A DNA stretch of 29,602 nucleotides, taken from contig BFEA01000154.1 of NCBI GenBank assembly GCA_003427395.1, positions 250,622 to 280,223 of the forward strand, written 5' to 3'. The notes below the pieces were generated by a model. The model had not been told where the DNA came from. It was given only the letters and a program-made list of their open reading frames with translations, and ran no database searches. Positions within the stretch are counted from its first letter, which is position 1. The number at the start of each line of letters is the position of its first letter. Below are positions 10,480 to 19,867 of the stretch, piece by piece. Source of the DNA: Chara braunii (taxonomy: Eukaryota > Streptophyta > Charophyceae > Charales > Characeae). The translations under genes and the position numbers were made by a program.

Positions 10480-10735
10480 CAGAAGGCGGAACTGTTGGGG
10501 CAAAGGACAATACGATTGCTGCATCTGCGGCAGCTGATGCATGAGGTGCAGTTGATGCAGTAGCAGTTGCAACTGCTTCACCAGGTCCATCTTGTGGACT
10601 AGCTGCACAAGATGCAATTGCTGCATCAAGTGCAACTGCTGCAACTGCTGCAGTAGCTGCAGCAGTTGCAACAGCTGCATCAGCTAGGTGCAACAATTGC
10701 AGCTACTGCAGTGGCTGCATCTGGTGCACACTTCT
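10480..10735. repeat. GCA/TGCAAC-type trinucleotide-rich compound repeat
   Basis: CTGCA, TGCAAC and GCAGTTGCA units recur throughout, giving long alanine-rich or leucine/glutamine-rich open frames on the minus strand. Codon-like periodicity is a product of the trinucleotide repeat, so no protein is called. Confidence 0.7.
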
Positions 10736-11337
10736 TTTATAGTTTTTTTCTTTTTTTTTCTCATCTGCACATGTTGCACCTCTGGCAGTTACTAAAGATG
10801 CTGCAGGGCCCCCACCCCCCCACGCCCCCTTCCTATGTTTTTTTTTTTTTTTTTTGCTTGCTGCAATGGTCTGAGCCGAAAATGGGAGGTTAATTAGGTT
10901 CCGGGTATTTCGTGCAGGTAGAATTAACCAGTTGAACTAGCCTTTTCACCCGCTGTTAGGACCAGTTTTTCACTGGCTAGTTTGTAGGGTACTGATTTTT
11001 TAATAATCTACTATTTTTTGTCTGGCGAATTCTACACATCCAACAATTGTGTTGAATTTTTGTTCAACAGGCTGTGGATTTTAGTTCCCACGATCTGCTT
11101 TATGACAATGATAGAGTTTTCAGGGATGGCGCTGGACTCTTCAAATGCTAATACGCATCTCATTTTCAAAGTGTCGTAGAGAGTTTCTTTTTCGGATTAG
11201 TGAGAAGAAAAGAAGTTGAAATGGTTAACGTTTCTTTTTTGCATCTCATTTTCAAAGTGTCGTAGAGAGTTTCGAAGTCTGATTCTAGCCTACCAAAGTC
11301 GTCCGGGACCCCACTTGCGTGGTCGGGCCTATATATA

Positions 11338-11369
11338 TGACGATATATATATATATATATATATCGTCA
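11338..11369. repeat. 32-bp perfect palindrome, TGACGATAT...ATATCGTCA
   Basis: TGACGATA, an AT run and TATCGTCA make a perfect palindrome immediately left of the assembly gap. TGACGATATATA also separates the satellite units right of the gap, so this is probably the array's spacer and the likely cause of the gap. Confidence 0.75.
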
Positions 11370-11373
11370 AATA

Positions 11374-12068
11374 NNNNNNNNNNNNNNNNNNNNNNNNNNN
11401 NNNNNNNNNNNNNNNNNNNNNNNNNNNNNNNNNNNNNNNNNNNNNNNNNNNNNNNNNNNNNNNNNNNNNNNNNNNNNNNNNNNNNNNNNNNNNNNNNNNN
11501 NNNNNNNNNNNNNNNNNNNNNNNNNNNNNNNNNNNNNNNNNNNNNNNNNNNNNNNNNNNNNNNNNNNNNNNNNNNNNNNNNNNNNNNNNNNNNNNNNNNN
11601 NNNNNNNNNNNNNNNNNNNNNNNNNNNNNNNNNNNNNNNNNNNNNNNNNNNNNNNNNNNNNNNNNNNNNNNNNNNNNNNNNNNNNNNNNNNNNNNNNNNN
11701 NNNNNNNNNNNNNNNNNNNNNNNNNNNNNNNNNNNNNNNNNNNNNNNNNNNNNNNNNNNNNNNNNNNNNNNNNNNNNNNNNNNNNNNNNNNNNNNNNNNN
11801 NNNNNNNNNNNNNNNNNNNNNNNNNNNNNNNNNNNNNNNNNNNNNNNNNNNNNNNNNNNNNNNNNNNNNNNNNNNNNNNNNNNNNNNNNNNNNNNNNNNN
11901 NNNNNNNNNNNNNNNNNNNNNNNNNNNNNNNNNNNNNNNNNNNNNNNNNNNNNNNNNNNNNNNNNNNNNNNNNNNNNNNNNNNNNNNNNNNNNNNNNNNN
12001 NNNNNNNNNNNNNNNNNNNNNNNNNNNNNNNNNNNNNNNNNNNNNNNNNNNNNNNNNNNNNNNNNNNN
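11374..12068. other. Assembly gap (695 Ns)
   Basis: A run of unknown bases. Open frames spanning it are meaningless. Related repeat motifs on both sides indicate that it falls within a tandem array. Confidence 0.99.
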
Positions 12069-12080
12069 CGACGAAACAGT

Positions 12081-12345
12081 TTGTCACAGCCCCTCGTTTG
12101 TTGTCCTCTTCTCTCTCTCTGCCTACGGTTTACCGGGCAGTTCTGTTTGTGACTATATATGACGATATATATATATTGTCACAGCCCCTCGTTTGTTGTC
12201 CTCTTCTGTCTCTCTGCCTACGGTTTACCGGGCAGTTCTATTTGTGACGATATATATAAACAGTTTGTCACAGCCCCTCGTTTGTTGTCCTCTTCTCCCT
12301 CTCTGCCTACGGTTTACCGGGCAGTTCTATTTGACGATATATATA
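12081..12345. repeat. Satellite, about three units of 89-95 bp
   Basis: Units begin TTGTCACAGCCCCTCGTTTG at 12081, 12176 and 12265. Each contains CTACGGTTTACCGGGCAGTT and ends in a (TG)ACGATATATA spacer. The units differ by only a few bases, so the expansion is recent. The array probably continues into the gap. Confidence 0.9.
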
Positions 12346-12370
12346 ATTTTATTATATTATAAATAAATAA

Positions 12371-12554
12371 ATTTAGTAAAGAATCTCGATCTGACCCTGA
12401 GCCAAAAGTTGATCAGTTTATTTTTCTGGTTAACATTGTTTATAACTTTTTTTCAGTTTTTTTTTTTTTTTTTTGCAGGGACCTTCCCTGGTCCTTGCAC
12501 GGTCGGGCCGCTTGGGAAAACAAGGTAACCCAGGCGGCCTGGCTGGTAGCCTAG
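12371..12554 (+). mobile_element. CTAGGCTACCAG-type MITE, family B, 5'-truncated copy
   Basis: Its right end (GGCTGGTAGCCTAG) and the inner motifs GACCCTGAG and CAGTTTATTTTTCTG match the full-length element at 21553-21776. The left terminal repeat is missing, replaced by AT-rich sequence, so no target-site duplication can be scored. Confidence 0.65.
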
Positions 12555-12717
12555 GTCTGATGGCTATTTGTTGGTAATATTCCTAAAATTTTAAAAATTT
12601 ACACCTTCGTTGGGTATTTGTTGATAAGAATTCCTAGTCTAGTAGTGGCTTATTATATTTGTCGAATTTTCATTAATTTTTATATTTTCCTTTGTGTGTG
12701 ACAAATGTGATTCACTG

Positions 12718-12987
12718 GCTTCTACGCAAAGAAGAAGGGGGAGATAATTATCGTATCATCAATTCTGCACGTCATCACATATTGTCTCGAATCAAACGTG
12801 GATGGGCGTGATGAGATAAACGATGACACAGACGCTCCTATTTCAGCACAAATTGTGAATTTTGCAACAAAGTTCCTTGAAGTTTCTTGCAGGCAACGAG
12901 TTGCTTTAATTAACGAGTGATGATGAACATCAGGATCCACCTGAGAGGCTTTGTAACGGAGACGAGAGATGCAAAATTTTTGAATCG
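12718..12987 (+). CDS. DUF3987-like gene, exon 4 (SILHVI helix)
   Basis: It encodes FYAKKKGEIIIVSSILHVI, then ISAQIVNFATKFLEVSC, the K-x-x-G then hydrophobic LH helix expected near the C-terminal end of DUF3987. At 12918 one extra T shifts the frame from ...ALINE to DDEHQDPPERLC...CKIFES, which runs to a strong donor TCG|GTATGT. The 5' edge is uncertain. The phase-1 start needed by exon 3 would be at 12718, preceded by TG rather than AG; AG sites at 12731, 12734 and 12737 give phase 0. A mutated acceptor or a missing exon are both possible. Confidence 0.6.
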
Positions 12988-13144
12988 GTATGTCATATTC
13001 TTCCTTTAATGAGAAATTTGTGACTTGCAATTCTTCATCAGAGGTGTTTTTTATATTTTTCCACCAAACCTTTTTGCAAGAGTGCACTTCAAGAATGCAT
13101 TTGCAACATTGTATTGCAATTTACCAACTTTTTATTATTTTTTC

Positions 13145-13420
13145 CTACGCTACCAGAGTGGCCTGCGGTCACTTGCCCGGCCGGGCCAAAAAAATAAAAA
13201 TAAAATTTTTTGATTTTGCTTTTAAATTTTAAATTTGGTTAAGCGAAGCCGTTACCATTCCATTTTTTTCGAAATTGATGTGACCTTGAAGCAAAAGTTG
13301 TTCAGTTTATTTTTTTCCATAGCATTTTTTTTTTTTTGATTTTTTTTTTTTTGCTGGGACTTTCTCGGTCCTTGCATGGGCTGGCCACCCGGGACCCAGG
13401 CGGCCCAACCTGTAGCCTAT
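13145..13420 (+). mobile_element. CTAGGCTACCAG-type MITE, family B (276 bp), perfect 8-bp TSD
   Basis: It starts CTACGCTACCAG and ends CTGTAGCCTAT, an inverted repeat with a few mismatches. It is flanked on both sides by ATTTTTTC (13137-13144 and 13421-13428), a perfect 8-bp target-site duplication. The interior has a GC-rich arm, an AT-rich middle with poly-T, and the GGTCCTTGCA motif shared by the family. It is non-coding and lies inside intron 4 of the DUF3987-like gene. Confidence 0.85.
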
Positions 13421-13494
13421 ATTTTTTCCTAAAAAAAAAAGTTTCCTCCAATTGTTTTCCATCATTTTTTGTACTAATTGTTTCATATCAATAC

Positions 13495-13627
13495 CGGACC
13501 TGCCAGACCTACCGGACCTGACGTCCGCCCGGACATGCGGACACAAGCGGTCCGGACTTGGTTCCGGACGTCCGGTAGGTCTGGCATGTCCGGGCGGACG
13601 TCAGGTCCGGTAGGTCTGGCAGGTCCG
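13495..13627. repeat. 43-bp perfect inverted repeat (hairpin) rich in CCGGAC
   Basis: The arms 13495-13537 and 13585-13627 are exact reverse complements over 43 bases with a 47-base loop. The loop itself contains a further partial copy of the arm (GGACGTCCGGTAGGTCTGG). CCGGAC/GTCCGG motifs also dominate the ends of the element at 23896-24732, so the two may be related. Confidence 0.85.
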
Positions 13628-13720
13628 CTTGTGATTGGTTGTACTAAAACCTTAAACCCTATACATACCCTGCCACAAATCTTCTATAGCAGTCTGTGTG
13701 TATGTGTATAGCTGGAGGCC

Positions 13721-13829
13721 TACCGTCTTCACCCGAATACAACGCCCGACCATTATGGTTGTATTTGGGACAACTTTCCGTCCAAATACAACGATAATGA
13801 TCGGGCGTTGTATTCGGGTGAAAGTGGTA
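13721..13829. mobile_element. 109-bp foldback MITE, copy 2
   Basis: It begins TACCGTCTTCACCCGAATA and ends TATTCGGGTGAAAGTGGTA, the same family and same length as 2521-2629. In this copy the interior also pairs (TTGTATTTGG with CCAAATACAA), so almost the whole element folds into one hairpin. Confidence 0.85.
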
Positions 13830-14268
13830 TTTATGTATTAGAGACTAGGCGGGATTATCATTACGTGTACTGCCTGCTAGTGTGTGTGGAAATGTAGGGA
13901 TGCGAGGTTGGTTTGGCTTGGGGTGTTATTGTGTGTGTAAAAATAAATGATGTTTAGCATGTGCAAAGCCGATATGGAAAAAGTTCAGAAAGACTAAACA
14001 AACCAAACACACCGGTGGAAGAAATCTCTAACCCGGAATCAACTACCTCGCCCCAGATCCCATCCCCTCCCAACATCACTTTCACGTCTCCCGCCAGCGA
14101 TAACCAACTCAAGCCATCCATAACCCCTTTGATTTCCACCCTCCACATCTTTGACAACCTTATTACAGTTATTCTTACAATGCACTTCTACGTTGTCAAT
14201 AAATACGAATAATATATATAACTATCTCTTAGATTGAATAATGGTATTAATATTTTCTGCATTGGCAG

Positions 14269-14432
14269 ATTTTGAAGGGAAATTTTCGCAGTATAACATG
14301 AAAAAAAAAAAGCGGAGTTGTTTTCGAGAAGAAGATCCCATCTCCTGAGGAAGGGACAACATTTTTGAACACGCTACACGAATTCTTCAAATTCAGTTTG
14401 GCAGACTGGAATGTGGCTGCAGCAATGACTTT
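14269..14432 (+). CDS. DUF3987-like gene, exon 5
   Basis: Acceptor ATTGGCAG and donor TT|GTAAGT bracket 164 bases. In phase 0 it encodes ILKGNFRSIT, then TGA (14299-14301), then KKKSGVVFEKKIPSPEEGTT through LHEFFKFSLADWNVAAAMT. The stop is consistent with an arginine CGA changed to TGA. The last two bases join the first base of exon 6 to complete a leucine codon. Confidence 0.6.
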
Positions 14433-14589
14433 GTAAGTTTATGTTTTCCTGGAGGTAGAAGTCCGCGTATTAGTACTGAATATAGATTCTCCCACAAATT
14501 TGTTGTATTTTTTTTGGAAATTTTGCTTTATTTCTTTATCAAAAAAAAAAAGAGCCTATCAATATGATGCCTTTGTTGTACCTCACAAA

Positions 14590-15060
14590 ATACTAAGGGC
14601 TGTGTTATAGCTATGAGTAGTATTCAGAGTAGATCCTCATGAATGAAGGGTGTGTATGCATCGTAGGAGGAAGGGATTGAGGTTGAGAGTGTTCATTCAA
14701 GATTCGGCTATGGAAGATACTTAACTGAGTTGAATGTGGGCTGCAAAGGTGGTGCTGACGAGTGGTGACCACATTGATGACCTGGAGGTTATCTGCAGGA
14801 GTAGCGCTGATTCACGAAAAGTCATATTGATGAGTTGATAAGAGACTGGTGTAGCGCTGATGAGCGCTGGACTCAGGGGAACTTTGAAACACTTTGTATT
14901 CATAATTCTAATAATATAAGCAGTGAAACTCGGTCCCCTTTTCCTCTACCTTTGTCTATGGTTGATACTATTGATCGCTGCGTGTGAAGATGATGCATGA
15001 TATGTACACATCTGCGTGAGATGGTCTCCAGGACCCATGCAAAATTTTTGGTATCGGAGC
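14590..15060 (+). mobile_element. Putative LTR end and copia-type primer-binding site
   Basis: TGGTATCGGAGC at 15049-15060 differs at one base from TGGTATCAGAGC, the primer-binding site complementary to initiator methionine tRNA in many plant copia elements. It lies shortly after ...CCATGCA, which could be the LTR's 3' terminal CA. The preceding ~450 bases have a TATA-like AATAATATAAG near 14907 and no coding potential. The LTR's 5' end and a second LTR were not found, so this is probably a fragment inserted in intron 5. Confidence 0.45.
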
Positions 15061-15967
15061 TGATGCTCGCTACTCTCATAGCGCTGGCATGAGTAAGGCC
15101 GGCGAGACATGGTGATGGAGGAGTGGAGGGAGGAAGAGAAGAAGAGTTGATAGTGGGGAAGCAGGTCGAGGAAGAAGAGGCAAGGATTACTTACCTGGAG
15201 CGTGCGGAGCGTCGTGGAGTATCATCNGCGGCATCTTCAAGAAGAGAGAAGCACCTCCTTTCCCTGAACCTGCGTGTATGTGTGTGTCCCCTACCTTCTC
15301 TCTCTCTGACCCTCTGAAGGTGACTGCTGCTGTTCTGGTCAGAGTCGAAGTCTGGATCTGGATTGTCATAGTTGTTAGGTCTGAGTTGTCAGAGTCTGAT
15401 GATCCAAAAGTGATGTGTCAGGGACTGGTCATACTAAGTGGTCCAGTGTTCTGTGAAGTAGGAGTAGCTTTCTTCTCCTACCCCTCTTGATAGGCAGGCT
15501 GGGAATTGTCATTAAGGACTAAAAAAATCGATGTGGGAGTGGCTATATGCCACGTCAGATAGCATGTACCAAGCAGTATACAAGTGATATTGAGCAACGA
15601 CAGGGCCTGCTAAGCCCGAAAGGAAAGAAAAGAGTGAACGCAGTATATCTGCCTGGTTGGATAAGTGAACCATTTGCATCTGACAATCTGTGCTGTACTC
15701 CATACCTGCATCAGACAACCAGCCCCGTTAGTATATAAAAAAAAAAAGAGGACATCAGAAACACATTGCCGAAGGTTGATCCAGGGAGCCAGACAGCATA
15801 TCAACAAGTAGTTACTGATTTATTGATTGATTACCGCAGCACCTTCTACACTTAACAAAAAAAAAAAAAGTGTACAAGTACTCCATTGCCATAAGTCAAT
15901 ACTTAGTCAGGTGATTGGGATAGTACCTTGGTGATCCGGTGGAGGACCACCTGTGCCGGCCATCACC
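15061..15967. other. Leader-like region of the putative retroelement, no clear gene
   Basis: Short open frames only, one interrupted by an N at 15227. A-rich runs lie near 15740 and 15860. No protease, integrase or reverse transcriptase motif is visible here or elsewhere in the window. Confidence 0.35.
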
Positions 15968-16123
15968 ATGGATGACTATCCCATCCAGGGTCTCTTGGCC
16001 CTCTCCGTTTTGTTGGGGCCGTTGTTCAGGTTCATGTTTCCGTTGGGGTTCGGACGTGTGTGCACGTCCCGCATGTTGATGCGATCAGGAGCAGTCAAGT
16101 CTGGCCCCACACCTAGGAATTGA
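15968..16123 (+). CDS. Short open frame upstream of the coiled-coil frame
   Basis: ATG at 15968 opens 51 codons (MDDYPIQGLLALSVLLGPLF at the start), ending in TGA at 16121. The N-terminal half is hydrophobic enough to be a membrane segment. It overlaps the acceptor-like CCTAG that precedes the coiled-coil frame, so it may be a leader exon of the same element. No homologue is recognised. Confidence 0.25.
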   Translation: MDDYPIQGLLALSVLLGPLFRFMFPLGFGRVCTSRMLMRSGAVKSGPTPRN

Positions 16124-16626
16124 AGAGCATAGAAGAAGAAGAAGAAGTAGAACAGGAAGAAGAACAAACCTTGCAAAGACGTCGTCACGTTAATATTCCA
16201 GAAAGTAGCACAGCCAACCGACTCCCCGTTGAACCTTTGAACTGGGCTGACCAATATTATTACTCCAGNGAAATNTTAAAGGAGTCTNAAGAAGAACGTG
16301 ATCTGTTNCTTGCTAAGTTAGCTACGGTAAATGACACCGTTGAGCGGAACCTGATGATGGANGAAAAAAGGGCAGAGTTGAACAGTAAACTGCTAGCCAC
16401 CAGAAGACAAGAAATTGATGAAAAGAAACGGCTGCAGGCAGAAGGGGAGAAATTACAGAAAGCTCTAGAGGAGCAAAAAGATAAACCCTCTGCGACTGAA
16501 GAACAACTGGCACTGCTAAGGGAGGCGCCGCGCTCAATACAAGACAGGACATGGCCCTTTTGTAGCCCAATTAGATATGTCTCCGAGCATCACTTCCATG
16601 TCTGGGTCGCCTTTATTAGTTCATAA
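16117..16626 (+). CDS. Coiled-coil, Gag-like fragment
   Basis: An open frame of 169 codons with no ATG at its start begins directly after CACACCTAG, which could be a splice acceptor. It has an acidic run, then VEPLNWADQYYYS, then a long heptad-like charged region (ERNLMM...EKRAELNSKLLATRRQEIDEKK...KLQKALEEQKDKP) predicted as coiled coil. Four Ns in the frame hide residues. Its position downstream of the primer-binding site suggests a retrotransposon Gag, but no zinc knuckle or capsid motif is seen. An exon of an unrelated coiled-coil gene is the alternative. Confidence 0.45.
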   Translation, partial: ELKSIEEEEEVEQEEEQTLQRRRHVNIPESSTANRLPVEPLNWADQYYYSXEXLKESXEERDLXLAKLATVNDTVERNLMMXEKRAELNSKLLATRRQEIDEKKRLQAEGEKLQKALEEQKDKPSATEEQLALLREAPRSIQDRTWPFCSPIRYVSEHHFHVWVAFISS

Positions 16627-16782
16627 GTAGGAATTATCTAGTACCCTTCTTGGACATATTTCATGGTACCTTCTAGCTTTCTTCTACCCCAGCCGTAGGT
16701 AACTATTGGCATTCCTGACTGCTTGCATGCTTTCAGTTACTATACTCAAAGAGTATTTCTATTGTATCTATGCTCTTATGTC

Positions 16783-17298
16783 CTAGGCTGGGCTGCCGCC
16801 CGACAAGGCATTCCCGGGCCAGTTGGGCCGGGGGGGATCACCCGGAAAAACCAGGCAGGTAAAAAAAGAGGGAAGGATCCCCCCAAAAATGAAACTGACT
16901 TCAGGACAGGACTGCGCTCGACATGAGCAGTCAGAATCCGGCCTTACCTTCCATTTCGGTGGTGGGTCACCCAGGGGTGTTTGGGGGGTATAAAGTTACT
17001 TTAAACAGTGACTAGAGGGGTTTAAAAGGGTATATCTTACCTCGTTTCTCCTCATTTATTTTTTTATCTTAAAATTAATAAGGAATTTCGAGGCGACTCT
17101 CAGGCAAAAGTTGCTTGTGCTGCAGTTTTACACAACATATTTTTTTTCCAGATTTTCTTGAAATTTCCAAAATTTTAATTGTTTAATATTATGCACTGGG
17201 GCTGCCCAAGACCCTGCCCGGACCCTGCCCGGCCAAGGCCGCCTGGGAGGGTACCCAAGCGACCTTCCCCCAGCTGGGCCGCCTGGGGACCAGCCTAG
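16783..17298 (+). mobile_element. CTAGGCTGG-type MITE, family A, copy 2 (516 bp), perfect 8-bp TSD
   Basis: It starts CTAGGCTGGG and ends GGACCAGCCTAG, flanked on both sides by CTTATGTC (16775-16782 and 17299-17306), a perfect 8-bp duplication. It is colinear with the element at 6332-6814, with an extra AT-rich stretch near 17056-17090 that the other lacks. That stretch contains GAATTTCGA-GCGACTCTCA, which resembles the GAATTTCGATGTGACCCTGA of family B, so the two families share a common core. Confidence 0.9.
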
Positions 17299-17424
17299 CT
17301 TATGTCTAAGTAATATTTCTAATTTCTCTCGTCCTTGAAAATTTTGGAATATCCTGTTGTTTGGGATCAAAGCATCTGGACTAACTCCATTTTGCATTGA
17401 ATGACTTCGTGTGTGCATGAGCAG

Positions 17425-18361
17425 GCCAAATGAGAAAGGACCGACACTGTTCCGCAATTATAGCCAATTATCAAGATTTGATGAAGATGACGATCAGGAT
17501 TTTGCAAAGGCTGCAGCTGAAGAAGAGGCTGCAGTTGAAAAAGAGGCAGTGGCTGAAGAAGAGGCTGCAATTGCAGAAGAAGCTGCAGTGGAAGAAGAGG
17601 CTGCAACTGAAAAAGAGGCCAATGAAGAGCAATTTGAGGCAACAGACATGCATAACCCGACTTCCAAAAAAGTATCTACAAGAACACAAGTTGCAAATGA
17701 TGAGGATGAGGACATTGCTGAAGTTCGGCTGTTTCGGCGACGAAGATCACTAGAAAAGCAGGTTGGAACTCATGTCGAAAGTGTTGCAGATCGTCGGGAG
17801 TCACAAGAAGAACGGTCAGCAGAAAACGAGTTTGAACCTGACGACCATGAACTTCAAGACAAAAATGTTGCAGATGCTGAAGATGTTCAACAGTCACAGC
17901 GAGAAGGATCAACACAAAATGAGCTTGATGCTGATGTCAATGAAGACACAAATATTGCAGATGCTCAACACCCTCAAGGCGAAGCATCACAAGTGAACAA
18001 TGGGGATGAAGTTATCGTCGAAGACCTAAGGTCACAAAGTGGCTCACCATCGGCAGAGAAGAATGATATCCTTCGACACAGACGAACTTCCAAGGGAAGT
18101 CAAGCAACGACATCGCAGCACAAGCAAACTTGACAAGTTCAACGACATAATGAACAACTCAAACAGAAGAAGACTGGTCGGGAGGCAAAGAATATGCCAG
18201 AGTTTAGTAGTGTTGAGGTTGATATGGTTGAAAGTCTTCGAGAGAACAGGAAAAGGAAGCAACCAGATATGGTTGAAAGTCTTCGAGAGAACAGGAAAAG
18301 GAAGCAACCATCAACTTCGACTACAAGTGTCTCACGTTCAAGGCAGTCCCGAAGGAAGTAG
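17425..18361 (+). CDS. DUF3987-like gene, last exon (acidic then basic tail)
   Basis: After acceptor ATGAGCAG the exon completes a leucine codon, then encodes PNEKGPTLFRNYSQLSRFDE, an Ala/Glu-rich run (AAAEEEAAVEKEAVAEEEAA) and a repeated acidic section with NVADAED and NIADAQH motifs. An in-frame TGA occurs at 18131. The frame then continues open for 75 codons (QVQRHNEQLKQKKTGREAKN onwards) to TAG at 18359, ending in a basic, serine-rich tail (SRSRQSRRK). An exact 45-bp duplication (18221-18265 and 18266-18310) repeats DMVESLRENRKRKQP. The basic cluster could act as a nuclear localisation signal. The TGA may be a recent CGA-to-TGA change. Confidence 0.65.
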
Positions 18362-19319
18362 ATGTAGAACTCAGACAATGCAGTAATCATCATTGACGTC
18401 TTTTCAATGTACACGCGGCACTGGCATATAGGCAGAGCGGGCGAGTGAGCCAGGATCTTGGCGACACAGACAGTCTGAAGCTGGACAACGACCCTAGCAT
18501 AAGGGGCGCAACTGTATTACCTGGGCCCCATCTGCATTGGGCCTGGGCGCAGATACTGGGACCTTGACGCAGGCTCAAGGTAGGCCGCTCACACGCGACA
18601 CTGGCATATAGGCAGAGCGGGCGAGTGAGCTGGGATCGTGGCCATTGCGAGCAAGGCCGGCACGCTGCTGCATTGCGAGAGCGGGTGCTGCGCTGCGCTA
18701 GGCTGGGAGGCGGCAGGATGGCGCTAAGCGGTAGGGCGCAGCCTGGGTGCAGGGCGCTGACAGGCATAGCCGGGCTGCATGAGAGCGCTGGAGGAGGTGA
18801 GGGCGAAGGTGGTTCTTCAGAAGGTGAAGGGCGCTGTGTGGGATAACAAGGGAGAGTGAGGGAGAAGAGAGAGGCGTACCTGGTGGAGAGGAGGTCAGCA
18901 TTGGTGTTGACATCATCACTCGTTGGTGGTCAAGTTGTCTGGTTGCTTCCATGCTGTAGTTGTAGGAACAGGCTGTAGAGTAGATAGGGCACCTGGCACC
19001 ATTCAACAGAGAGAGCTACATTGGGTTATGTTGTTGGTGTTGCCCGATTAGGCATGAACATTGACTCACGATTCTGCTGTATCGTTCTCAAATGGATGGT
19101 TATCTTGGTTCCATTGTGCTATCTGCTCTTGCTTTGACTACCTGGACTTAACCGTGATTTGCAATTTGGATTTCAGTGCTTCATCAACATTCATGTTCCT
19201 TGCAGTATCGACAACATGTACTTTCTTGTTATATTCTTTCCTGGTCTGCAATCTTGCTGACCTTTTTGTCTGTTTCAATATAGTTTTTTAACAATTTTTA
19301 AAGATCCTTTAGAATTGTT

Positions 19320-19405
19320 TTTTCCCTTTGTATCTTCTCTGGCCCTTGCACGGGCAGGCCGCCCGGACGAACAAGGTGACCCAGGCGGCCCGGCTGGTAG
19401 CCTAG
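19320..19405 (+). mobile_element. Family B MITE, right-end fragment
   Basis: GGCCCTTGCACGG, AAGGTGACCCAGGCGGCC and GGCTGGTAGCCTAG match the right half of the elements at 13145-13420 and 21553-21776. The left half is missing. Confidence 0.65.
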
Positions 19406-19617
19406 TTAAGTACTACAATGGGTCATCAATAACAAAGAGGGGTTATGGTATCTGTATCGTTTTTCTTTCTCTTCATTTTAAACCACCAATAAGTCTCCCT
19501 GACAAATTTCGATGACGAAATCGGATTTGTCCACCACGGTACTCTTGAGGAGGTCTGCGGCCTCTGCCTCCCCAAGCCTCCCAGAACTTTTTGGCCTGCA
19601 TTGCCAACCATAAGGGG

Positions 19618-19618
<1 letters not shown>

Positions 19619-19674
<56 letters not shown>

Positions 19675-19831
19675 TGTGTGTGTTCGCGCGCCTGTATGTA
19701 TGCATGTGATTTTTTGATACAAAACATATATTTTTTTTAACAATTTATGTGTCTCTGTGTATCTGTGTGTATGTCTGTATGTGTCTTTATGTGCGCTCAT
19801 GTGTGTTTGTATGTGTATGAATGTGTGTATG

Positions 19832-19865
<34 letters not shown>
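19619..19865. repeat. Interrupted (TG)n microsatellites
   Basis: A TG run of about 64 bases (19619-19682) is followed by degenerate TGTATG/TGTCTG sequence and a second run at 19834-19865, just before the acceptor of the exon at 19907. Confidence 0.95.

Positions 19866-19867
<2 letters not shown>

Larger units (their letters stand above)
9516..12717. other. Intron 3, with simple repeats and the assembly gap
   Basis: It contains a GCA/TGC-rich compound repeat (10480-10735), poly-T tracts, a possible small open segment after acceptor TTCAACAG at about 11071 (starts AVDFSSHDLL, stops after 26 codons), an AT palindrome, the N gap, a satellite, and a partial MITE. An additional exon could be hidden in the gap, which would explain the poor junction to exon 4. 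Confidence 0.45.
5517..18361 (+). pseudogene. Decayed multi-exon DUF3987-like ATPase gene
   Basis: Six exons can be assembled: 5517-5978, 7396-7863, 9347-9515, about 12718-12987, 14269-14432 and 17425-18361, together about 820 codons. All junctions keep phase except the third-to-fourth, where no AG acceptor is visible in the needed phase. In order it shows a hydrophobic segment and P-loop-like NKSS, then TFERM...LEDEL (a TxExL plus DE motif), then SGYIQPERF...DGLMNRF, then a helical segment, then SILHVI, then a charged low-complexity tail. That order is the one I know from DUF3987, a family of mobile-element and phage-associated P-loop proteins of poorly known function. Lesions visible: indels near 7535 and 7760-7790 that compensate, a one-base insertion at 12918, and in-frame TGA at 14299 and 18131. 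The function is therefore inferred and probably lost in this copy. Confidence 0.65.

Noticed and set aside
10409-10696. Alanine-rich minus-strand protein
   Set aside because: It is a product of GCA/TGC repeats with no start context or neighbouring exon.
11216-12247. Long open frames over the gap
   Set aside because: Almost all codons are unknown bases, so the frames have no meaning.
12722-13087. Minus-strand open frame of 121 codons
   Set aside because: It is the antisense of the better-supported plus-strand exon with the SILHVI helix and donor TCG|GTATGT.
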